From: Serripes groenlandicus
Taxonomy: Eukaryota > Mollusca > Bivalvia > Cardiida > Cardiidae
DNA: 64,000 bases
Direction: 5' to 3'
Assembly: GCA_031761405.1 (NCBI GenBank)
Contig: JASEVX010000006.1
Coordinates: 31,180,117-31,244,116 of the forward strand
Under the pieces are notes generated by a model. The model made no database searches. It was not told the origin of the DNA and saw only the letters and a program-made list of their open reading frames with translations. How positions within the stretch are numbered: the stretch's first letter is position 1; each line of letters begins with the position of its first letter. Below are positions 40,893 through 48,572 of the stretch, piece by piece. Both the position numbers and the translations under genes were made by a program.

Positions 40893-41159
40893 TCACAGAT
40901 GACAACAGCCAAAGTTTGCTCTGCAAATTGGACAGAACTTGTTTCTCCTTCTTTTAGTTACTGTCAATTTTCCCTCTCCATCCCAATGAACTCTTCTTTT
41001 CATTTCAATGCCTAAATACACCACATCTGGTTGTTGGTGTTGAAGCGTAACATTCTCTCTGGGTTGTCCTTCTATGAGTTGACGATAAATATTGATGAGT
41101 CGTTGACGAATATTTCTGAGATCATCTGCAACATTCCTGAGTTCTCTGTGTAATTCCAT
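40893..41159 (-). CDS. 88-residue coiled-coil protein with Cys-rich tail
   Basis: Unrecognised. N-terminal two thirds are heptad-like helix (RELRNVADDLRNIRQRLINI), followed by a hydrophilic linker and a C-terminal zinc-binding-type end CPICRANFGCCHL (CxxC then CC and His). It is separate from the main gene block: its own TATA box (TATAAAT, 41201-41207, - strand) lies about 42 nt before the ATG, with two ATTGG/CCAAT boxes further up (41253, 41277), and it ends in a histone-type stem-loop. A diverged, broken copy of the same promoter and frame lies at the other end of the element on the + strand. Location next to the terminus and a control region of its own suggest a regulatory role; this is inference. 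Confidence 0.75.
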   Translation of the reverse strand: MELHRELRNVADDLRNIRQRLINIYRQLIEGQPRENVTLQHQQPDVVYLGIEMKRRVHWDGEGKLTVTKRRRNKFCPICRANFGCCHL

Positions 41160-41335
41160 GCTGATATCGAGGAGTGTATGGAATGAAATGACGTTCTGCT
41201 ATTTATACCGATAGGTCGGATTGACCTACTTTTGACTCAGAATTAAGCTTGACCAATGAAATGCATCGAACGTCATCCAATGAAAAGTTTGGGGACAACC
41301 TAGTGTAAATACATGTTTTCAATTTTTTTCTGGTA
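41160..41335 (-). promoter_or_regulatory. Promoter of the left-terminal small gene
   Basis: - strand TATAAAT at 41201-41207 and CCAAT boxes (as ATTGG on the - strand) at 41253-41257 and 41277-41281. The whole ~175 bp is repeated in inverted orientation at 54299-54478, with TATA box, one ATTGG and the string GTCAAGCTTAATTCTGAGTC conserved. Confidence 0.75.
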
Positions 41336-41404
41336 AGCTATGTCATATTATGGATTGTTTTTAGGAATATCAAAAAAAAACAAACACAAAGATTTATGAT
41401 TAAA

Positions 41405-41494
41405 TGAACTTTTTATTGAACTATGAACTATGAACTATGAACAGTGAACAACATATTTACAATACAGTTTTTACAATAAATTTTACAATAAATT
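41405..41494 (-). terminator. Poly(A) signal region of the main - strand gene block
   Basis: After the protease stop the - strand has (TTTATTGTAAAA)n repeats and AATAAA at 41412-41417. So the structural-gene transcript appears to end by ordinary polyadenylation, unlike the small gene beyond it. Confidence 0.55.
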
Positions 41495-41989
41495 TTACAA
41501 TAAAGTTTTTAAAGTCTTTTCATGTATTGTTTTTCCATAAATCTGTTTGAACCAAATGGTTACATTTCGATCGTTTCTGTGATGTTCGGTTGTCCTAAAT
41601 GTTTGTTGTAGACATTTCTGTAGATTGTTTCCTCTCGCTACTGCATTCAGTACAAATATACAGTAATATCCACACACTACACCCAACAAACTTTGAATAA
41701 CTTGTTTGTTGTATGTCCATGATGATGAGTTATTGTGGATAAAGCTCATAATTTCTGTGTCGAGTGGTGGTAATCCATATGAATCGAAGTATGTTGATTC
41801 TCCATTTCTGTTAAAGATCACTGCTATCCAATGTTCACCAGATCTGTCAGATGAGTCTGTATTGACAATGTAAGCTTGTACACTGTCTGGTTTTTGTTTT
41901 GGTAATTGATCTTTAGCACAAACTTGTGCATGAAGGTTTTTTATCCAAGTTCCATGATCCAGTATGTATTGTATTTCATGAGTATGCAT
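41495..41989 (-). CDS. Adenain-like cysteine protease (Polinton PRO)
   Basis: 164 residues. Catalytic layout as in adenovirus protease: His53 in GEHW, Asp69 in YFDSYG (Glu in adenain itself), Gln99 in VIQSLL and nucleophile Cys106 in VVCGYYC. The Gln-to-Cys distance of 7 is the same as in adenain. In adenoviruses and Polintons this C5/C48-type enzyme matures capsid and core proteins at (M/I/L/N/Q)xGG-type sites; two small proteins of this element carry QKGG/PGGG sequences that could be substrates. Its ATG overlaps the stop of the upstream gene by one base (TAATG), suggesting coupled translation. It is the last gene of the main block, followed by AATAAA. All catalytic residues are present, so probably active. 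Confidence 0.9.
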   Translation of the reverse strand: MHTHEIQYILDHGTWIKNLHAQVCAKDQLPKQKPDSVQAYIVNTDSSDRSGEHWIAVIFNRNGESTYFDSYGLPPLDTEIMSFIHNNSSSWTYNKQVIQSLLGVVCGYYCIFVLNAVARGNNLQKCLQQTFRTTEHHRNDRNVTIWFKQIYGKTIHEKTLKTLL

Positions 41990-42444
41990 TACTTTCCCCA
42001 GGCCTGTTTGACTTTCTCACCCCACTGTTCAATCCATAAATCAGGAAACCCATTGATAACATTCTGTTTAATATTCAACCACATTTTGTAGGCTACTACA
42101 ATTTCTGAGTCTTTCAGTGCCATTTCTTCTATTACAGGATACCATTTCTCCATGATCTTGTTTGGATTAATCCTATGCATTGCTGTGGCAACGAACATAT
42201 CTGTATGATCATGTCTGTCCATGAAGAGGCAAAGTTGATGTTGCATTTGACTTGGATGATCTATGAGACACCCATGACATTTGTTATGTACTTCTTCAGC
42301 GATAAGTGTCTGTAATTCATCTATTATGATTTTTTCAAGAGAATTGTAAATGTCCTTTCTCCTTTTTTCACTGACAGCGGCTGAAGAATATTTCACTTTG
42401 AAAGCTTCATCTCTAAGTAGAATCGCCAATTCATGACCGGCCAT
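41989..42444 (-). CDS. 151-residue conserved Polinton-type protein with Cys/His cluster
   Basis: Function unknown. Mainly helical; a likely zinc site CHGCLIDHPSQMQHQLC (about residues 55-71) and a C-terminal Trp-rich part (KWYPVIEEMA, DLWIEQWGEK). I have seen proteins with a CxGCxxxHPSQxxHxC stretch next to capsid genes of invertebrate Polinton-like elements, but no role is known to me. Lies between the major capsid and protease genes and shares one base with the protease start. Its ATG (AAAAAAGAAATC upstream on the - strand) follows the capsid gene by 39 nt on the transcribed side. Confidence 0.8.
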   Translation of the reverse strand: MAGHELAILLRDEAFKVKYSSAAVSEKRRKDIYNSLEKIIIDELQTLIAEEVHNKCHGCLIDHPSQMQHQLCLFMDRHDHTDMFVATAMHRINPNKIMEKWYPVIEEMALKDSEIVVAYKMWLNIKQNVINGFPDLWIEQWGEKVKQAWGK

Positions 42445-42483
42445 GATTTCTTTTTTCCAGTAATCTGTGATGATTTCTTTTTT

Positions 42484-43791
42484 TCAGTAATCTGTGATGA
42501 TTTCTCTTAAGGCGTTGATTTCTATCTGATTATCGAATTCAGCAAAGACAATAACGTTGATGACTGTAGGAAGTACCACACCAAACTGAAGTTCAATTCT
42601 GAGGTTCCCTGTTTTTATAGGATGTAGCTGACCTTCTTCACTGCCTTGATCTGCTGTCAGATCGTATCCCCACAATGCAAAGCCATTCTCGAACTCATTT
42701 TTAGTTATGCCAAATGATTTATTAGCGCCAATAGCCGAGACAGCCTGGTGTAGCGACAGGTATGACTTAAGAAAAAGGCCATGTTCGAAATCAGGTTCAA
42801 ATGGTCTGTTATGAATACTATGACCGTTACATGAAACATTTAGTTTACACAGATTAAAGTGTAAAAATCGGAATGGATTTTGTGCATAAGCCCCATTAAA
42901 AGCATCATTTCGTACCATACCAATGAAAATACGTTTTGGTAATTGTCCTTGGAACAAATGATCTTCAACTTTAGACTGAAGACCAGTTCCGACTGTAAAC
43001 GTTTTAACTTCAACTCTACGAATTGGTATTTTCATGTTTTGCTGTGCAATGACTTGATTTAAATCATTTGCAATGACTGGTAATATTTCGACATTTCTTA
43101 CATTGAAACTAACTGTTTCAAACACAACTTTTGCTGCCGGTGCCCCGGCACCACCTGTAAGACAAAAAGTTGTTGAAGATCTATTTAGTCTTAATCGCAT
43201 TTCAATACCATTTGGTAAATATTTTTCTTGATGAAACATATCAAGATGAATTCGTCCACACAACTCTGTGGATTTGCTTTCTGTTATTTCAGCTATTCTT
43301 TTTTTTAATCCTTCGTTGGCACCATCATGAGTTAATACATTGAGTGATCCAGCAGTGTCTTTAATCCAAAGATCACTCGAAGCTAGATGCGTGACTTTAC
43401 TATCAGTATTGTATGACAGAAGATTTTCAATATATGCTCTGTACGGGTATGTGTCCATATTACTGCTAACCAATTTATTGTTTAAATACAGGTCAATACT
43501 GCTAAACATACTGTGAAGAAAATTGTTTGTTGGGGCGACGTTACTATCTGCTTCTAAGTCAGCACCATCTGCTTGTGTAATTTTGAATTTAACATACAAA
43601 TAAGACTGTGACAAATCTGTCCAACACTCTGTCTGAGATGGAATAATGAATTCTATCGGTGAATTGTTTCCTAAAGATGCTACAGGAAAATGCTCAACCC
43701 ATTGACTTTCTTGCATTGTTGTCATCGTTGGTGGTACAGACAGAACATCAAGTTCTGATTTACTACATTCACAAGATCCACTTTGCATCAT
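42484..43791 (-). CDS. Major capsid protein, double jelly-roll type
   Basis: 435 residues. Matches the small Polinton-type capsid proteins of invertebrates (the family often labelled F54H12.2-like): early VEHFPVASLGNNSPIEFIIP, then ECWTDLSQSYLYVKFKI and the hallmark SMFSSIDLYLNNKLVSS plus TYPYRAYIENLLSYN at residues 94-128. The rest is beta-rich, consistent with two jelly rolls, ending in a strand GNLRIELQFGVVLPTVINVI. Two adjacent Met codons start the frame. Followed after 39 nt by the 151-residue gene and preceded by the core-like gene with a 17-nt gap. Would form the hexon-like trimers of an icosahedral shell. No frameshift or stop. Confidence 0.88.
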   Translation of the reverse strand: MMQSGSCECSKSELDVLSVPPTMTTMQESQWVEHFPVASLGNNSPIEFIIPSQTECWTDLSQSYLYVKFKITQADGADLEADSNVAPTNNFLHSMFSSIDLYLNNKLVSSNMDTYPYRAYIENLLSYNTDSKVTHLASSDLWIKDTAGSLNVLTHDGANEGLKKRIAEITESKSTELCGRIHLDMFHQEKYLPNGIEMRLRLNRSSTTFCLTGGAGAPAAKVVFETVSFNVRNVEILPVIANDLNQVIAQQNMKIPIRRVEVKTFTVGTGLQSKVEDHLFQGQLPKRIFIGMVRNDAFNGAYAQNPFRFLHFNLCKLNVSCNGHSIHNRPFEPDFEHGLFLKSYLSLHQAVSAIGANKSFGITKNEFENGFALWGYDLTADQGSEEGQLHPIKTGNLRIELQFGVVLPTVINVIVFAEFDNQIEINALREIITDY

Positions 43792-43808
43792 TTTTAATAC
43801 TGGTTTCT

Positions 43809-44189
43809 TTAATCAAACACGTCTAAAGTTCTAGGTTTACTGTAATGTTTCTTATGTCTCTTTGAAACGATCTTACCCCTATGAGTTCGAGACTTTAAAT
43901 GACGAGACTGTCTCGTTTTAGGCTTATTTATTCCACCTATAAGATTCTGTGCCAGATCTTTTACTGATTCTTTTCCACGCGATATCAATACAGCTTTTGG
44001 ATTTTTTCCATGTAAGAAAATATCTTGAGCTGCACCTATTCCTTGTTTAATACCCTCCTTCTTTAAAGCATTCAATCCAGATTTGACTAAAGGTTTTAGT
44101 AGTGGTGTAACAGTTCTGAGTGCTGATTTAAATAATGAACCTAGTCCATACCCATACTGGTGTTTTACACCTCTATATACAGGCATCAT
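43809..44189 (-). CDS. Basic core/minor capsid protein with amphipathic helix (adenovirus pX/pVI-type role)
   Basis: 126 residues. N-terminal YRGVKHQYGYGLGSLFKSAL leads into an amphipathic helix (RTVTPLLKPLVKSGLNALKK), a Gly/Ala-rich middle and a strongly basic tail with KTRQSRHLKSRTHRGKIVSK and RHKKHYS. A small protein with a GxGxGxLF start and basic end next to the capsid gene is typical for Polintons and adintoviruses. Such proteins are thought to link DNA and capsid or disturb membranes; here that is inference from layout. Seventeen nt before the capsid gene and 26 nt after the penton-like gene. Confidence 0.7.
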   Translation of the reverse strand: MMPVYRGVKHQYGYGLGSLFKSALRTVTPLLKPLVKSGLNALKKEGIKQGIGAAQDIFLHGKNPKAVLISRGKESVKDLAQNLIGGINKPKTRQSRHLKSRTHRGKIVSKRHKKHYSKPRTLDVFD

Positions 44190-44215
44190 TTTTTTGGTAT
44201 TGGTTAACCCACACT

Positions 44216-45103
44216 TTAGCGAACCTGTCTGAAATGTAACTTTGCGATTGTCTTGCCAATAACAAAATGAACAGGATAACCAGAATCACCAGTTATATTG
44301 ATATGAATTGTATCGAATTCCGATTTTGAGACAGGGACATAATGTAAATTCATTATCTCATGATTGATATGTTGACTATCATTATTTTCATCAGAATTGG
44401 ATGATTTGAATGGAACGACACGAAGTATAGGGGCTAATGTATCACCAACGGTAGAGTATTCAACAATATCTGAATAGATAAACAAATGATTATATCCTGC
44501 ATCAATGTTTGCACTGTACTTGAACATTTGTAAACTATTTTTCCCCGGATAGATTGTATTGCCCTTGAATTCTGGTGAACCACCGAATTTTAAAAACAAT
44601 GATGGATGAAGTTTTATCCCTGTTTTAATAATTTTAGTAAATCCAAGTTTTGGACGTTTTGTTCTTTTTGAATATTCGATAATCAAAGCAGATTGATTTT
44701 TTGATAGTATGTCACCTATCATGTTTTGTATTATTTCATTTATAACATTCAACACATGTGATGGTGATGTGTAAGACCCCGCAGCAAAAGTGAATTTCAT
44801 TGACCGCTTGTTTGGTACTTTTGAACTGTCATAGTCTATTGGTAATACTGGTGGCAATTTCTTAGTAGATTTAACAAGTAGTTTTTGAAATGCTACATCA
44901 CGTGTGATTATTTCAAATTCTGCTTCTTTCTCAGATATGTTTAAAAATTGTGACGGTGTAATTAGTTGAACTAATGCAACTTCCCATTGTTCTTTTCCAA
45001 TATGAATTGTTTTCGGTAACTTGACTTTAAAACAACATTGTGTATTACTTGGAAAGTAATCCATAGAACTGTCACTCGGTAATGTAAGATAAAATGAATT
45101 CAT
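44216..45103 (-). CDS. Penton-like minor capsid protein
   Basis: 295 residues, beta-rich. The N-terminus MNSFYLTLPSDSSMDYFPSN followed by FKVKLPKTIHIGKEQWEVAL is characteristic of the second capsid protein of invertebrate Polinton-like elements; the C-terminal third (INITGDSGYPVHFVIGKTIA, KLHFRQVR) reads like the end of a single jelly roll. Would cap the five-fold vertices. Its start overlaps the stop of the upstream membrane-protein gene by 4 nt (ATGA). No disabling mutation. Confidence 0.78.
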   Translation of the reverse strand: MNSFYLTLPSDSSMDYFPSNTQCCFKVKLPKTIHIGKEQWEVALVQLITPSQFLNISEKEAEFEIITRDVAFQKLLVKSTKKLPPVLPIDYDSSKVPNKRSMKFTFAAGSYTSPSHVLNVINEIIQNMIGDILSKNQSALIIEYSKRTKRPKLGFTKIIKTGIKLHPSLFLKFGGSPEFKGNTIYPGKNSLQMFKYSANIDAGYNHLFIYSDIVEYSTVGDTLAPILRVVPFKSSNSDENNDSQHINHEIMNLHYVPVSKSEFDTIHINITGDSGYPVHFVIGKTIAKLHFRQVR

Positions 45104-45408
45104 CTTTTACCATCAATAAGATCAAACGTCTGTTTACCCTGTTTTGTATATTTCAAACCTGGTGATGGTAGAATATAACCTAATGAACTACTTAAAAGAA
45201 TTAACCACAATTCGTGATTTTCTGTTCTAAGACTGAGATGTATTATGGACGTTACAATGATTGTATAAATAACAATGATTTGTGAAATGTACGTGAACTG
45301 ATTTTTAGGAACACGATTTCCACAGCAATTATACGGTGTTGATCGACTATCGTCGATACTTTCTGTTCCAACTTCAATGTTAGACTGTGAACGCTTGTCT
45401 AGCGTCAT
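45100..45408 (-). CDS. 102-residue small membrane protein
   Basis: N-terminal hydrophilic part, a YNCCGNRVPKNQFTYISQ motif, then a transmembrane segment (IIVIYTIIVTSIIHLSL, about residues 43-59) and a second hydrophobic stretch (LWLILLSSSLGYILPSPGL). The NCCGNRVPK...FTYI signature recurs in invertebrate Polinton-like elements as far as I remember; function unknown. Overlaps both neighbours by 4 nt: ATGA with the integrase stop and ATGA with the penton-like start, so it is translated from the same transcript. Confidence 0.75.
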   Translation of the reverse strand: MTLDKRSQSNIEVGTESIDDSRSTPYNCCGNRVPKNQFTYISQIIVIYTIIVTSIIHLSLRTENHELWLILLSSSLGYILPSPGLKYTKQGKQTFDLIDGKR

Positions 45409-46529
45409 GACTTTTTATTAACAAGATATGATTCTGGAATCCAACTTTGAAATTTGGTAGGATATCCTTTCCAATTAACCTTTATCTCTCTGACTATTTT
45501 TTTACCTTTACGTCTTGTTCGCTTTGCAAGAACTGAATCAATTTCATAGATTTCATCATCTTTTATGAATTGTAATTCAGGTTCATAAAAAGTGCCTAAG
45601 ATTTGCTCACCGTCTAAATCTTTAACGACATATGTTACTGGAGAAGTTGATTTATTTACATGTACAATTTCAAATAATTCCTGTGTCCAGTTAGGAAGAT
45701 AACCTTTTTCAAATGTTCGTTTTGTTTTGTTAATTCGTACACGGTTTCCTATCTTGAATTTTGCTTTTTTATTTGAAACGGGGTTCTGAGGGTACAGATT
45801 CTCTGAAATTTCAGCTTCATTAGTTTGATTAACAGATGCAGGATTTGATTTGATACTTCTGTGAAAAGTATTATTGTAATTGTTTACTAATTTTTCCAGA
45901 ATATCAATGTAACGCTTTGTTTTCATGTGAGTGAAATATTTCCACATACGTGTTTTCAAAGTTCTTTGAAATCTTTCAACAATACTCGCTTTTGTTTCAG
46001 GGTTTTCAGTGGTAAAAAAATGAATACGATTTCGTTTTAACCATTGTTGAAATTCTTTGTTTTTGAATTCCGTACCTTTATCCGTTTGCAAAGAAATCGG
46101 GGTTCTTTTTGATTTCTGAAGTATGGATTGAAATGCAACAATTAACGTTTTACCAGTTTTATTTGGAATAGGAACAACCCAGGAAAATTTAGAAAATACA
46201 TCAATAACACAAAGTAAATACTTTTTGTTGTCATTTTGTTTAGCTAAATGTTGCATGTCTGCTAAATCAGCTTGCCATTGTTGATCAATACCAGCCACAA
46301 TAGTTCTACGTCTTTTGAAACGTCTACGTATAGGTTTATGTAAAGTAAATGTTGTTTCTCCTTGTAACCATTCCCTTACATCCTGATATTTCACACCCTT
46401 CAAAACGTACTTGGCAGCATGATACAGCTGCTTAATACTAGAATAGGCTACAGAACTATTTATGTTGTAATACAATTTTCTTAAAACGAAATCAAGTTTC
46501 TGATGCTTCTTCTTTAGTATGATTCCCAT
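45405..46529 (-). CDS. Retroviral-type (rve) DDE integrase with C-terminal chromodomain
   Basis: 374 residues. N-terminal helical domain with LRKLYYNINSSVAYSSIKQL and the KWLQ/THLHKP-type signature (REWLQGETTFTLHKPIRRR), typical of Polinton integrases. Catalytic triad Asp88 (QADLADM), Asp150 (QTDKGTEF) and Glu185 (SIVERFQR), the last two 35 positions apart. After an SH3-like region (NRVRINKTKRTFEKGYLPNW) the C-terminus is a chromodomain (about 317-374: EIDSVLAKR ... VNWKGYPTKFQSWIPESYL), as in integrases of chromoviruses and many Polintons, where it may bias insertion toward modified chromatin. It makes the 6-bp target duplication seen here. Overlaps the upstream gene by 16 nt and the downstream gene by 4 nt. 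Intact. Confidence 0.93.
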   Translation of the reverse strand: MGIILKKKHQKLDFVLRKLYYNINSSVAYSSIKQLYHAAKYVLKGVKYQDVREWLQGETTFTLHKPIRRRFKRRRTIVAGIDQQWQADLADMQHLAKQNDNKKYLLCVIDVFSKFSWVVPIPNKTGKTLIVAFQSILQKSKRTPISLQTDKGTEFKNKEFQQWLKRNRIHFFTTENPETKASIVERFQRTLKTRMWKYFTHMKTKRYIDILEKLVNNYNNTFHRSIKSNPASVNQTNEAEISENLYPQNPVSNKKAKFKIGNRVRINKTKRTFEKGYLPNWTQELFEIVHVNKSTSPVTYVVKDLDGEQILGTFYEPELQFIKDDEIYEIDSVLAKRTRRKGKKIVREIKVNWKGYPTKFQSWIPESYLVNKKS

Positions 46530-47380
46530 GTCTGACGTTTTGAAGTACTTGCTTCTTGCTTTATAGGGGTAGTTAATTCTTTTCTGTAAAATTCCCTAAG
46601 ACGATCTCTTTCACCAGCTTGCGTGTAGGGTGTCATTGTCCGAACTTGTTTTTTTATTTTTGCTGATGGTGGCAATTTCTTAGGGGTACTGTAATCATCA
46701 GCAAAATGAACTTGTTTTTTCATTTTTGCAGATGGTGGTGATTTTTTAGAGGTACTGTAATCATCAGATTCACTTTCGTCGGCTTTATCATCATGTATGT
46801 TTTGTTTGTGCATCCATTTCCATCTTGCTTGATTACCAATAACTTCTTGTGGTACGTTACTTTCATGTAAAGCCTTTGAAAAAGTTTCCCAGCCTCTTGG
46901 TTCAATACCTTTTCTAAGTCTTAATGAATCATTGATTAAATCAATGATATTTGAGCCAGGAAGTCGTTTACCTTTGTATGAAACAACACCGTGATTGTCC
47001 CAAACAAGATTTTCATTATCTTTGACCATGTTTAAAAGTAATTCAGCTTTCCTTTGCATGGTTTTAGGAACGCTTTGTAATATTCGGTCATGCATTGAAC
47101 TAGATTCAGGATTTGATGGGGTAGTTGTATGTTGTTGTGATGGTTGTGACCATGATTGAGCCTTTTTCAATGAGTTCTGTAACTTGAATAAAGTTTCACC
47201 GTACTTTTGCGCCTTTTCTGTTTCTGACATATCTGACGTTTCCAATATACCCGACATCTTATTTTGTAGATGTACTACATCTGCTACTTGTGGATTTGGT
47301 GGTAATCGAGGTCTTTGTTTTTGACGTTTCATATCCTCTAAGATTTGATAAGGTACAATAACCATTTTTCTGACTGACAT
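46514..47380 (-). CDS. 288-residue conserved Polinton-type protein, unknown role
   Basis: N-terminus MSVRKMVIVPYQILEDMKRQ, a coiled-coil stretch (residues 35-75), a Ser/Thr/Gln-rich linker, then a conserved-looking domain (about 115-195) with WDNHGVVSYKGKRLPGSNII and GIEPRGWETFSKAL. The C-terminal third contains a direct 20-21-residue repeat (DDYSTSKKSPPSAKMKKQV, then DDYSTPKKLPPSAKIKKQV) and a basic end. I know similar proteins from invertebrate Polinton-like elements only as unnamed products. Overlaps the integrase start by 16 nt; 5-nt gap to the upstream gene. Confidence 0.75.
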   Translation of the reverse strand: MSVRKMVIVPYQILEDMKRQKQRPRLPPNPQVADVVHLQNKMSGILETSDMSETEKAQKYGETLFKLQNSLKKAQSWSQPSQQHTTTPSNPESSSMHDRILQSVPKTMQRKAELLLNMVKDNENLVWDNHGVVSYKGKRLPGSNIIDLINDSLRLRKGIEPRGWETFSKALHESNVPQEVIGNQARWKWMHKQNIHDDKADESESDDYSTSKKSPPSAKMKKQVHFADDYSTPKKLPPSAKIKKQVRTMTPYTQAGERDRLREFYRKELTTPIKQEASTSKRQTWESY

Positions 47381-47385
47381 TGTTC

Positions 47386-47751
47386 TTACAGTGATTTCAG
47401 CACACCACCAAGTCCCCCGATAACAGCTTTTCCTAACAATGGTAATAAGGCTCCTGCAAGCAACGGTAGAAATCCTCCTTTTTGGTTAAGAATTCGTTTC
47501 TTTTTCTTAATGGAAACCGATTTCGATGCAATTTGTCTGAGTTGTTGACGGATTGGATGTAACTTAGTCTTATGAGCCTTGGTCAGATGAACATTGCCTT
47601 TTAAAACGTTGTGACAACATTCCGAAACACAATCAATGACAGGACGATTAGCTGCGTTTATTAGCTTTTTTCTCACGTTGTGTGGTGACTGTATCATGGC
47701 CATTACCACTGATCCATGTTTTCTAATGAGTGGTGATTTCTGTTTACCCAT
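47386..47751 (-). CDS. 121-residue basic protein with GG-type cleavage site and hydrophobic C-terminus
   Basis: N-terminal two thirds basic, with ECCHNVLKGNVHLTKAHKTK and a basic run KKKKRILNQKGG; the last 25 residues are a Gly/Leu/Ala hydrophobic segment (FLPLLAGALLPLLGKAVIGG). QKGG-F fits the relaxed adenain consensus, so the protease may release the hydrophobic peptide. Layout recalls adenovirus pVI/pX-type precursors, which carry membrane-active helices; role here inferred. The reading frames at 48092-48515 look like a diverged paralogue of the same design. Confidence 0.72.
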   Translation of the reverse strand: MGKQKSPLIRKHGSVVMAMIQSPHNVRKKLINAANRPVIDCVSECCHNVLKGNVHLTKAHKTKLHPIRQQLRQIASKSVSIKKKKRILNQKGGFLPLLAGALLPLLGKAVIGGLGGVLKSL

Positions 47752-47807
47752 GTTGACACTATCTCTGTCTAAAGTGAAATGATCTATTTATTTTCATTGC
47801 AATACTT

Positions 47808-48095
47808 TTATGCAAATCGTGAATACAAAGCACCTAAAGCTGTTCTTGCGGATGATGAAAGTGGTACAGTTGTCAGTGGTGAAAATGGTGCAATATCGTA
47901 CAAGTCTGAAGCACGGGATGCTGTGTATGGAGGCGAACCAAGTCCACTTGAAGAAGGAATAGATTGAAACTGTATTTGTTTACGTGGTGTCACATTTTTA
48001 TTGTCTTTTAGTCTGTTTTGACTTCTGGGTGTTTTTTTCTTAAAATCTTTTTTCTTGGTTTTGTTTTTTGTTTTATTTCTGGGGGGTTTTCTCAT
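47808..48095 (-). CDS. 95-residue basic, Ser/Pro-rich protein
   Basis: N-terminal half nearly all Lys/Arg/Thr/Asn (RKPPRNKTKNKTKKKDFKKK), C-terminal half Ser/Pro/Ala-rich (IPSSSGLGSPPYTASRASDL) ending LSSSARTALGALYSRFA. Unrecognised; composition suits a nucleic-acid-binding core protein. Its ATG overlaps the preceding stop by 4 nt (ATGA). Fifty-six nt separate it from the next gene. Confidence 0.6.
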   Translation of the reverse strand: MRKPPRNKTKNKTKKKDFKKKTPRSQNRLKDNKNVTPRKQIQFQSIPSSSGLGSPPYTASRASDLYDIAPFSPLTTVPLSSSARTALGALYSRFA

Positions 48096-48283
48096 TGTAA
48101 TAAATCTTTCATCGATGACAAATCGGTCATTTCTTTTTTTGGACGGCTTTTTCCTTTGTTTGTCAACACCAAATTTACGAGCTGTCTTTTCTCCGTCCCA
48201 TCGTAACTTCTGATTATAACACCACCAAGAAACCCTCCTCCACCAGGTTTAAGAATGATTTTTTCGCTTGACTTCTTCATCAA
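48092..48283 (-). CDS. 63-residue frame, Gly-rich; probable 3' half of a split gene
   Basis: Begins in a 35-nt overlap with the previous gene. Near the start it has EKIILKPGGGGFLGGVII, the same type of GG/hydrophobic site as in the 121-residue protein (ILNQKGGFLPLL). Together with 48249-48515 it has the order of that protein: helix, basic run, GGF. The two frames are offset by one base at a run of six A on the - strand (48259-48264), so either a recent indel, an assembly error, or frameshifting/slippage joins them. Confidence 0.55.
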   Translation of the reverse strand: MMKKSSEKIILKPGGGGFLGGVIIRSYDGTEKRQLVNLVLTNKGKSRPKKEMTDLSSMKDLLQ

Positions 48284-48515
48284 TCTCAGGGTTGGCTAAC
48301 TTATGTATGTCATCTTTATGTTTCGTCATGTATGTAACCGTCTGTTTCGGTAATTTGATTTTATGACCAACAATGTTTTTAGCAGCCAAAGTAAACCATT
48401 TTAATATTTCTTTTAACCCTGCTTTGAGTAAAGCTTCTCTGGCATGTTTGTTGGTTTCATGACTTAGGTTTTGTAAGGCCTGAATCACTGACTTTGAAGT
48501 GTGTGGTATAGCCAT
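48249..48515 (-). CDS. 88-residue basic helical protein; probable 5' half of a split gene
   Basis: TSKSVIQALQNLSHETNKHA then EILKWFTLAAKNIVGHKIKL, PKQTVTYMTKHKDDIHKLAN, ending shortly after KRK. The segment NIVGHKIKLPKQTVTYMTKH is comparable in position and type with NVLKGNVHLTKAHKTKLHPI of the 121-residue protein. Stop falls just after the A-run at 48259-48264, and the following frame supplies the missing GGF part. Fifty-seven nt after the ATPase gene on the - strand. Confidence 0.65.
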   Translation of the reverse strand: MAIPHTSKSVIQALQNLSHETNKHAREALLKAGLKEILKWFTLAAKNIVGHKIKLPKQTVTYMTKHKDDIHKLANPEIDEEVKRKNHS

Positions 48516-48572
48516 GTTAACACAAAGACCTGATCAAGATAAATGAATGTTGATCTTCTCATCATAAGTGTT

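Noticed and set aside
47779..48206. Two 62-codon + strand frames in the Polinton
   Set aside because: Antisense to the basic 95-residue gene; composition mirrors its Lys/Ser-rich codons.
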